A stretch of DNA of 6,299 nt. Source: Pyrinomonadaceae bacterium. Lineage in GTDB: Bacteria > Acidobacteriota > Blastocatellia > Pyrinomonadales > Pyrinomonadaceae. The notes beneath the pieces are model-generated. The model ran no database searches, was not told where the DNA came from, and was given only the letters and a program-made list of their open reading frames with translations. Below are positions 1 through 4,708 of this stretch, piece after piece. The DNA lies in contig JACDAW010000411.1 of the NCBI GenBank assembly GCA_013695245.1, positions 1 to 6,299 on the forward strand, given 5' to 3'. The position numbers and the translations under genes were made by a program. The stretch's first letter is position 1, and each line of letters opens with the position of its first letter.

Positions 1-167
1 AGTTTAGACATCGTGTCGGCTTTGAAGATATGTGCGCCGCCATAGACTGTGTGAAGTGGCTGGCGAAGCGGTGAATCACCAGGATATATTTTTGCGAACT
101 CGGCGTTTGAATTCTCAAGACGGGCGAGCACTCGGTTTGCGGTATCCGAGGGCAAGGATGTTTTCAT
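1..167 (-). CDS. DUF6986-like aldolase/malate-synthase-type protein, N-terminal part only (cut by window edge)
   Basis: Fifty-five codons can be read from an ATG at 167-165 to the left edge, where the gene is cut. The peptide starts MKTSLPSDTANRVLARLE and contains a Y-P-G-D segment (residues 28-31) followed by R-Q-P-L-H-T-V-Y-G-G-A-H (35-46) and F-K-A-D-T (48-52). From memory this is the N-terminal signature of the DUF6986 family, distant relatives of HpcH/HpaI aldolases and malate synthases that are often annotated as aldolase or phosphoenolpyruvate kinase. The start is supported by AGAGGAG at 184-178, 10 nt upstream. The gene follows uraH after 45 nt on the same strand, so it is probably the fifth gene of the purine-degradation operon. 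A role in using glyoxylate or another C2 product of ureidoglycolate is inference. The catalytic part lies outside the window, so activity cannot be judged. Confidence 0.6.
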   Translation of the reverse strand, partial: MKTSLPSDTANRVLARLENSNAEFAKIYPGDSPLRQPLHTVYGGAHIFKADTMSK

Positions 168-177
168 CGGAAAAATT

Positions 178-184
178 CTCCTCT
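178..184 (-). promoter_or_regulatory. Ribosome binding site of the DUF6986-like gene
   Basis: AGAGGAG on the minus strand, 10 nt before the ATG at 167. It decides the start of the partial gene at the left edge and is one of the stronger Shine-Dalgarno matches in the operon. Confidence 0.6.
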
Positions 185-212
185 AATAACCAAATTTAAC
201 TTCTCATCGAAT

Positions 213-554
213 TTAACTTCCGCGATAAGTGGAATACCCATAAGGACTCAACAAGAGTGGAACATGATAATGCTGTGCCGTGTCATGAATTTCAAAAATC
301 ACCGGGACATTCGGATAAAATCCCTTGACGCCGCATTTATGAAAATACGATTCGGTTGCGAAGTTGATGCGATAAGTTCCGGCGCGCAACGCGGTTGTGT
401 CAGGAAGCAAATTTGCAATCCTGCCATCTTCGTTCGTTACACCGCGAGCGAGTTCCTCCCAGTCGCTACCGGCGAAATACTCCAGCACAACGGAGATGCC
501 TTTTGCCGGTTGACCTTTCGCAACGTCGAGAACATGAGTGGTAATCGGACTCAT
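213..554 (-). CDS. uraH: 5-hydroxyisourate hydrolase (transthyretin-like protein)
   Basis: This 113-residue protein hydrolyses 5-hydroxyisourate, the product of urate oxidation, to OHCU (2-oxo-4-hydroxy-4-carboxy-5-ureidoimidazoline). It has the family hallmarks: an N-terminal T-T-H-V-L-D with His7, a G-x-P-A-x-G-I segment (15-20), N-E-D-G-R with Arg45, F-Y-P (79-81), H-Y-H-V-P-L-L-L-S-P (95-104) with His97, and the C-terminal Y-R-G-S (110-113) that separates HIU hydrolases from true transthyretins. His7, Arg45, His97 and the terminal Y-R-G-S match the known active-site elements. The length is normal, and no signal peptide is present, so it should act in the cytoplasm as the usual homotetramer. 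The ATG at 554 lies 4 nt after the uraD stop with only a weak ribosome site (GAAG), so translation is probably coupled to uraD. HIU hydrolase is highly likely. Confidence 0.95.
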   Translation of the reverse strand: MSPITTHVLDVAKGQPAKGISVVLEYFAGSDWEELARGVTNEDGRIANLLPDTTALRAGTYRINFATESYFHKCGVKGFYPNVPVIFEIHDTAQHYHVPLLLSPYGYSTYRGS

Positions 555-558
555 ATTT

Positions 559-1071
559 TCATAACTTCATCAAACGAAGATTAGTGATTTTATGCTGCTC
601 ACGGGCAGCGATCTGAAGTTCTTCCGACGGCTCATTGCGAAGCCGATGTTGCAGAATCGCAAGCATCTCATCAGCACTCTTGCCTGTCGCACACACAATA
701 AAGATGTAGCCGAATCTGTTTTCGTAAGCCTGATTCGCTTCCGCAAGCGCTTTTATTGTTTCCTCAGAAGCAACCTCGACTGCGGATTGCTCGTTCTTCG
801 CCCATTGAAGGGTGTTACTGAATTTCTCCCGAAGATTTTCAACGTCACCGATTTTGGGATGATGAGAGAAAGCCTCCAGCCAGTCTTCTCTTGAAAGACC
901 AAACCAAATCTCTTCCGCAGCCTTCGACAATGCAGCACCATCCGTGAAAGAACGACGCGCTGCCATCAGTTCAACCCAACGTCTCGATCCGCAGCAGCGA
1001 TGCAATTCCTCTCTGAACGCTTCTTCGTCAAGGCTGTTGATTCGTTCCAGATCGATCTTGTTAGATTGCAT
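559..1071 (-). CDS. uraD: OHCU decarboxylase
   Basis: This 170-residue protein decarboxylates OHCU to S-allantoin stereospecifically, the step after HIU hydrolase. The family core is visible: R-R-W-V-E-L-M (30-36), S-H-H-P-K-I-G-D (69-76) in which His71, next to Pro72, is the expected catalytic histidine, E-A-N-Q-A-Y-E-N-R-F-G-Y-I-F-I-V-C-A-T-G (111-130) with the conserved Y-E-x-R/K-F-G-(F/Y)-x-F block, and a C-terminal helix with R-L-R-N (143-146) and K-I-T-N-L-R-L (161-167). The length is typical, and no export signal is seen. The ATG at 1071 shares one base with the alc stop (TGATG); upstream there is only a weak purine stretch, so reinitiation after alc is likely. Bacterial uraD and uraH are often fused or adjacent; here they are separate genes 4 nt apart. 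Confidence 0.95.
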   Translation of the reverse strand: MQSNKIDLERINSLDEEAFREELHRCCGSRRWVELMAARRSFTDGAALSKAAEEIWFGLSREDWLEAFSHHPKIGDVENLREKFSNTLQWAKNEQSAVEVASEETIKALAEANQAYENRFGYIFIVCATGKSADEMLAILQHRLRNEPSEELQIAAREQHKITNLRLMKL

Positions 1072-2111
1072 CAGTTCTTGATTTCCGTCGGTGAAGATCG
1101 CAAACCGAATGCGCGCAGACGGCTGACGCCGCCATCAGGAAAGATATTGAGCCGGACGTGAGACAAAGGCATATCTATTTTAAGTTCATGCTCAAAGTAA
1201 TGTCGCGTGTTTGCTTCAAGTTTCGTTTCTGGCAAAACTTCGTGCCATTCAATTTCATGCACGCTCAAAGCGTCAATCATCTTTCCGGGAAGACGGCAAC
1301 CTTGTATGCTGCACCGATCAGGATAATTTCCTTTGAAATGATTCGTGTCAACTTCGATTTTTGCGATTGTTCCGAGATGTCCCAACTGAATGACAGCCCA
1401 ATCAAAACCGGGACCGCGTCGGCGTTTTGTTTCCCATCCATCGCCCATGTTCAAGGCGCGTCCGGGCATAATTAAGTTCTCTTTTTTACCGAAGAACATA
1501 TCACTGCAAGCGGTCACCAACCCGCCGTTCTCAACCGCCGCAAGATCAATGAATTCATCTTCTGCAAACTGTTCCCAACGTGGAACGACATCGCCGTAAA
1601 CCTTCAGGCGCGCGACACCGCCATCGGGGTAAATGTTGAGACGAAGATGCGTCCATCGTCTTGAATCGGAGATGGAAAATAGATTTTGAGAACCCGGATT
1701 CAATGATGACCGTCCAAGAATCTCAACCCATTTTGTTTCTGAAGACGCGAGAGTTTCCGCCGGAACGTCGTTATTATCAACACAACAGGCATCGAGCGAA
1801 GCGTAAGGCGGATGGTTTCCCAAAAAGTGATTCGTGTCAATATCAACACCCTTAATAATTCCTGAAAGCCCCAGCTTAAGAACGCACCAATCATAACCGG
1901 CGACACGCTTGCGGCGACTCTCCCAGCCGTCCATCCACTTCCCGTTCTCAGTGTATTTGTCAGGTATGAAAATGCCGCGCCCCGCCTTCAAAAGATTCTC
2001 CTTCGGAGCAAAAAACTCATCGCTCGCAATCACGGTTTTTCCTCCGACACGCTCTGATGCCAGATCAACTAATCCGGTAAATGCTGCGGCTTGCGTTTCA
2101 ATTAACGTCAC
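1071..2111 (-). CDS. alc: Allantoicase (allantoate amidinohydrolase)
   Basis: This 346-residue protein hydrolyses allantoate to urea and ureidoglycolate. It shows the two-repeat structure of allantoicase. Repeat 1 (about 16-173) has D-G-W-E-S-R-R-K-R (61-69), Y-D-W-C (73-76), D-T-N-H-F-x-G-N (92-99) and H-L-R-L-N-I-Y-P-D-G-G-V-A-R-L (155-169). Repeat 2 (about 187-336) has D-G-W-E-T-K-R-R-R (224-232), F-D-W-A (236-239), D-T-N-H-F-K-G-N (255-262) and H-V-R-L-N-I-F-P-D-G-G-V-S-R-L (318-332). Length and repeat spacing are normal for the family. The start is GTG at 2111-2109, overlapping the allB stop by 4 nt (GTGA), and GAGGAG lies 8 nt upstream inside allB. The product releases free urea, unlike the allantoate amidohydrolase (AllC) route that yields ammonia and ureidoglycine, so the host would need urease or export to use that nitrogen. 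Confidence 0.95.
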   Translation of the reverse strand: MTLIETQAAAFTGLVDLASERVGGKTVIASDEFFAPKENLLKAGRGIFIPDKYTENGKWMDGWESRRKRVAGYDWCVLKLGLSGIIKGVDIDTNHFLGNHPPYASLDACCVDNNDVPAETLASSETKWVEILGRSSLNPGSQNLFSISDSRRWTHLRLNIYPDGGVARLKVYGDVVPRWEQFAEDEFIDLAAVENGGLVTACSDMFFGKKENLIMPGRALNMGDGWETKRRRGPGFDWAVIQLGHLGTIAKIEVDTNHFKGNYPDRCSIQGCRLPGKMIDALSVHEIEWHEVLPETKLEANTRHYFEHELKIDMPLSHVRLNIFPDGGVSRLRAFGLRSSPTEIKN

Positions 2112-3496
2112 GATGTTGACTCCTCACGCTGAGTTTCTCGTATCAAACTCTTTCCGTGTGAGACGTGAGAGAAATCGTCCTGATCATAAATCAATTGTCC
2201 TTTCAGATAAGTTTTGCGGACGACACCTTGAAGAGTTTTACCTTGATATGGAGTTACTTTATTCTTGTGGTAGGTATTGGACGGGTCAACAGTAAAATTC
2301 GCATCGGAGTCGAGAATAACCAGATCGGCGTCAAAGCCTTTTGCAATACTCCCTTTGCGATTACCCAATCCCAGAAATTCGGCAGGACGCCCGCTCATCC
2401 AGCGTGCAATATCATTCAACGAATATCCGCGCTGACGCGCTTCTGTCCAAACGGCTGGTAAGCCGAACTGAAGCGAAGCGATGCCTCCCCAAGCAGCTTG
2501 AAAATCACCTTGCTCCAAAAGCTTTAGCTCAGGTGTGCAGGGAGAGTGATCGGAGACAATGAAATCAATTACGCCCGCTTCCAGAGCCTGCCAGAGTCGC
2601 TCCTGATTTTCCTTCTCCCGGATGGGAGGCGTGCACTTGAATCGCGTATCGCCATCCGCAATCTCTTCGGACGAGAAGGTGAGATAATGCGGGCAGGTTT
2701 CCACCGTCAAAGGAAGTCCTTGCGCTTTCGCCTCACGGATGAGCGGAACAGCATCGGCAGAGGACAGATGAACGATATGCACCGGGCTAGTGTATTCCCG
2801 ACACAGATCGATCATCAAGCGGATGGCATCCATTTCCCAAACCGCGGGTCGGGAAGACAAGAAACCTTGATAGCTTCGCGCATCAGCCGCGTGTGAATGC
2901 GCGCTTTTGTTTTGTCCACAGTCCAATTCTGCGTGAACTAAAAGAGGAATGTTATGCTTGGCTAAGATCGGCATCCCTTCCCGCAAATCCGCTTCCGTAA
3001 CATTAGGAAAGTCATCAATGCCGGAGTGAATTAAAAACGCCTTAAACCCCAACACTCCTGCTTTAATAAGCGGCTCAAAATCGTGAGAGTTACCCGGAAC
3101 AAATCCTCCGTAGAATCCGCAATCCACCCACAGCTTATCCCGCGCTGCCGATAGCTTTTCATTGAGCGCGCGAGCTGTGGTTGTCACCGGCGTAGAATTT
3201 AAGGGCATATCAACGAGAGTTGTGATACCTCCGGCCGCAGCAGCACGGGTAGCCGTTATAAAACCTTCCCATTCCGTTCTTCCGGGTTCATTAATATGAA
3301 CATGAGAATCTACCAGACCCGGAAATATAACCGAGTCGCCCAAATCTTCGACATGAACTCCCGCCGGAACATCAGACAGGGAAACCACGTTTTGAATACG
3401 ACCATTGCTTATCCAAACCGCACAAGCTTTCATGCCGTCAGGTGTGACAACCCGCCGGCTGGAAAGCACAAAATCATCAACTGAAACTTTATCCAA
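2108..3496 (-). CDS. allB: Allantoinase
   Basis: This 462-residue amidohydrolase opens the allantoin ring to give allantoate. Numbered from the chosen start, the two-metal site is complete: H65 and H67 in D-S-H-V-H-I-N-E-P-G (63-72), carboxylated lysine K152 in G-F-K-A-F-L (150-155), H188 in V-H-A-E, H243 in H-I-V-H-L-S-S-A, and D316 in S-D-H-S-P-C. The stretch S-G-I-D-D-F-P (158-164) and the G-G-I-A-S-L-Q segment (337-343) fit allantoinases better than dihydropyrimidinases or dihydroorotases, and the neighbours alc, uraD and uraH settle it. The reading frame stays open to a TTG at 3526, but that has no ribosome site. The TTG at 3496-3494 has GGAGGAG 9 nt upstream and is the better start. The protein is cytoplasmic, of normal family length, and first in the operon. 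Dihydropyrimidinase is the only realistic alternative. Confidence 0.93.
   Translation of the reverse strand: MDKVSVDDFVLSSRRVVTPDGMKACAVWISNGRIQNVVSLSDVPAGVHVEDLGDSVIFPGLVDSHVHINEPGRTEWEGFITATRAAAAGGITTLVDMPLNSTPVTTTARALNEKLSAARDKLWVDCGFYGGFVPGNSHDFEPLIKAGVLGFKAFLIHSGIDDFPNVTEADLREGMPILAKHNIPLLVHAELDCGQNKSAHSHAADARSYQGFLSSRPAVWEMDAIRLMIDLCREYTSPVHIVHLSSADAVPLIREAKAQGLPLTVETCPHYLTFSSEEIADGDTRFKCTPPIREKENQERLWQALEAGVIDFIVSDHSPCTPELKLLEQGDFQAAWGGIASLQFGLPAVWTEARQRGYSLNDIARWMSGRPAEFLGLGNRKGSIAKGFDADLVILDSDANFTVDPSNTYHKNKVTPYQGKTLQGVVRKTYLKGQLIYDQDDFSHVSHGKSLIRETQREESTS
2120..2125 (-). promoter_or_regulatory. Ribosome binding site of alc (inside allB)
   Basis: GAGGAG on the minus strand, 8 nt before the GTG start of alc. 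It supports the non-ATG start that overlaps the allB stop codon. Confidence 0.65.
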
Positions 3497-3505
3497 GCGG
3501 TCAAA

Positions 3506-3512
3506 CTCCTCC
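3506..3512 (-). promoter_or_regulatory. Ribosome binding site deciding a TTG start for allB
   Basis: GGAGGAG on the minus strand, the best Shine-Dalgarno match in the window, 9 nt before a TTG at 3496. It lies inside the longer open frame that begins with TTG at 3526, which has no comparable site, so the shorter allantoinase is preferred. Confidence 0.6.
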
Positions 3513-3586
3513 AAACCATAATCCAATAAACTTTAAAGTAGGCTTCGCTGGCCTCATGATATAGCTTTGTCCGGGTATTAACTCCT

Positions 3587-3615
3587 GCCATATTAATTTG
3601 AACTGCTGGTGTCAA
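3587..3615 (-). promoter_or_regulatory. Possible promoter of the allB operon
   Basis: A perfect TTGACA (3615-3610) is followed after 17 nt by TATGGC (3592-3587), which matches only half of the -10 consensus. Transcription would begin near 3580 and leave a leader of about 80 nt before allB. The position is right for the operon promoter because the upstream gene ends at 3713. The -10 is poor, so this is a candidate only. Confidence 0.3.
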
Positions 3616-3647
3616 TTTCGGCTCAGTCCCATTAGAAGGCACTAGCC

Positions 3648-3660
3648 ACAATTCAATTGT
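3648..3660. promoter_or_regulatory. 13-bp palindrome upstream of allB, possible operator
   Basis: ACAATT-C-AATTGT is a perfect inverted repeat with 6-bp arms around one central base. It lies about 32 bp upstream of the candidate -35 of the allB operon, where an activator or repressor of purine catabolism might bind. No known regulator box (for example a PucR box) is recognised in it. It is AT-rich and short, so chance is possible. Confidence 0.25.
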
Positions 3661-3712
3661 TCGCTCCTTGCGCTTGCCGCCATTTAACGAAACAACTCTT
3701 GATAGAACACTG

Positions 3713-4570
3713 CTAATAGTATAGAGCAGCTAACGCTCGAATTAGCCCACCCAAAGCCAGCACGCCACACGCAAGATACCCCAGACTACTTGATGATGAA
3801 AGGCTCGCTGGCGAGGGTCGGGTTGAATGAATTGTTATACTAGCCGCTCGTCGCCTCTTTGCATATGGATAAGCATTAACTCGCCGTCGAAAATCATTAT
3901 ACTTCGGTCCCAATATCTCGGATAATATTTTAGATTCCTGCTCGGATTCCAAAGCACTTCGGAGAAATTGCACAATCTCAGGTGATGATGCTCCAGCATT
4001 AAATAACATCGCGCCCCATCCAAACTTCAACATCGGATGACGAATCTCCGCAAAATGACGGACAGCATAATCACGATGAACTTTGCGATCACATAAGCCG
4101 CGACTCAATGCGAGAAAGGGATAAATATCGTACTTCTCAATATCCTTCTCGGTTAAAGCAAAAAGGACTGGCAGATAGCGACCCGCTTTATCAATTGCTG
4201 CATCGGAATAGAACTCACCTTCGACCGGAAGGGTTTTGAGAAGCTGGATGAAATCTTTCTTTTGGGCATCGGAAATCCGATTTGATGCCTGACACGGCGA
4301 GAGCGCGAGAAGGGCTGTAAGAAACGCTGCAATCATTCTACTCCCGTAATTACCAAGAAGAGAGTCTAATTCCTCAAAAGGCTTTTTCAAATTTTTCCTT
4401 TGAACCTTATCTAAAAAGGAATCAAGGGTCTTTATTCTTGACGATACTAAGTGCAACTTAATTTCTGTTTGTTCAAGGGCGGGTTCAAGGATGAAAAGAG
4501 CCTCTGTCTTAAGATGCTCATAAAGATTCTTGTTCGCTGTAAACTCGCGGTTTATCTCTTCGATATTCAT
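3713..4570 (-). CDS. Chimeric ORF: RelA/SpoT-like N-terminal fragment joined to a secreted/membrane-anchored protein of unknown function
   Basis: The 285-residue frame starts at an ATG with GAGG 5 nt upstream. Residues 1-73 resemble the start of a RelA/SpoT synthetase domain: a helical region with L-Y-E-H-L, then S-S-R-I-K-T-L-D-S-F-L-D-K (43-55) carrying the R-x-K-x-x-x-S nucleotide-binding pattern, and F-E-E-L-D-S-L-L-G (65-73), where the family continues into G-I-R. The resemblance stops there, and the catalytic part is missing, so (p)ppGpp synthesis is not expected. At residue 79 a second ATG (4336) follows GGGAG by 4 nt and begins M-I-A-A-F-L-T-A-L-L-A-L-S-P-C-Q-A-S, a plausible signal peptide. 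A soluble, mostly helical part (about 97-230), a Ser-rich linker (254-262) and a C-terminal membrane helix (about 263-283) follow. The original gene may therefore be 3713-4336 (207 residues). I do not recognise the second part. Confidence 0.65.
   Translation of the reverse strand: MNIEEINREFTANKNLYEHLKTEALFILEPALEQTEIKLHLVSSRIKTLDSFLDKVQRKNLKKPFEELDSLLGNYGSRMIAAFLTALLALSPCQASNRISDAQKKDFIQLLKTLPVEGEFYSDAAIDKAGRYLPVLFALTEKDIEKYDIYPFLALSRGLCDRKVHRDYAVRHFAEIRHPMLKFGWGAMLFNAGASSPEIVQFLRSALESEQESKILSEILGPKYNDFRRRVNAYPYAKRRRAASITIHSTRPSPASLSSSSSLGYLACGVLALGGLIRALAALYY
4352..4570 (-). pseudogene. Truncated RelA/SpoT-domain (GTP pyrophosphokinase-like) 5' fragment
   Basis: These 73 codons of the chimeric ORF look like the beginning of a stand-alone RelA/SpoT-domain protein, the part that precedes and begins the (p)ppGpp synthetase fold. 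R45, K47 and S51 keep the conserved nucleotide-contact spacing, but the frame leaves the family exactly at the D-x-x-G-x-R magnesium-binding motif: G73 is present and I-R is replaced by N-Y. The later catalytic glutamate and the rest of the domain are absent. It keeps its own start and ribosome site and may still be translated. A deletion or insertion that joined it to the downstream gene is the simplest explanation; a short regulatory remnant is an alternative. Confidence 0.5.
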
Positions 4571-4620
4571 TGATTCCTCAATCTCTAAATTACCGTAAGC
4601 ACCTAACTACTGTTTAAGAA

Positions 4621-4673
4621 GCATCTGCCTGATAATACGCCGTATTAAGCGTGTTATCTGGCAGCAATTATGC
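4621..4673. terminator. Large imperfect hairpin between the two upstream genes, possible terminator or repeat element
   Basis: A 16-nt arm at 4625-4640 pairs with 4649-4664 across an 8-nt loop, with one mismatch and one G-T pair. GCAT (4621-4624) can pair with ATGC (4670-4673) after a 5-nt bulge. Nested in it, AATACG-C-CGTATT (4634-4646) is a perfect shorter palindrome that would form an alternative hairpin. It lies 45 nt after the stop of the AI-2E-type gene, where a terminator is expected, but neither side has a run of T, so a classical intrinsic terminator is not certain. It may be a REP-like or other mobile palindrome. Confidence 0.4.
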
Positions 4674-4708
4674 TAATTACATTTATCGGGTCTTAAACTT
4701 CGTAGTTG

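Larger units (their letters stand above)
3527..3729 (-). other. Gap with a protein-like open frame but no supported start; possible gene remnant
   Basis: Between the upstream ORF and allB one minus-strand frame is open from just after a stop at 3732 through the start of allB. Around 3652-3538 its translation looks like real protein: I-E-L-W-L-V-P (near 3657-3637), then K-L-T-P-A-V-Q-I-N-M-A-G-V-N-T (about 3615-3571), then R-T-K-L-Y-H-E-A-S-E-A-Y-F-K-V-Y-W (about 3570-3520). There is no ATG or GTG with a ribosome site, and the frame runs out of phase into allB. I do not recognise the peptide. It may be the decayed 3' end of a lost gene or a chance open frame. The same stretch carries the promoter and palindrome candidates. 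Confidence 0.25.

Noticed and set aside
1909..2295. Plus-strand open frame of 128 codons across the alc/allB junction
   Set aside because: It lies opposite two well-supported genes and shows no recognisable protein pattern or ribosome site.
3527..3712. Riboswitch or structured leader upstream of allB
   Set aside because: No known purine, guanidine or other aptamer pattern could be recognised, and only the short 13-bp palindrome stands out.
4310..4336. Lipoprotein signal at the internal start (L-A-L-S-P-C)
   Set aside because: The residue before Cys is Pro, which does not fit the lipobox; cleavage by signal peptidase I is more plausible.
4621..4673. Integron attC-like site
   Set aside because: The hairpin lacks the GTTRRRY/RYYYAAC core sites and no integrase or cassette array is present.
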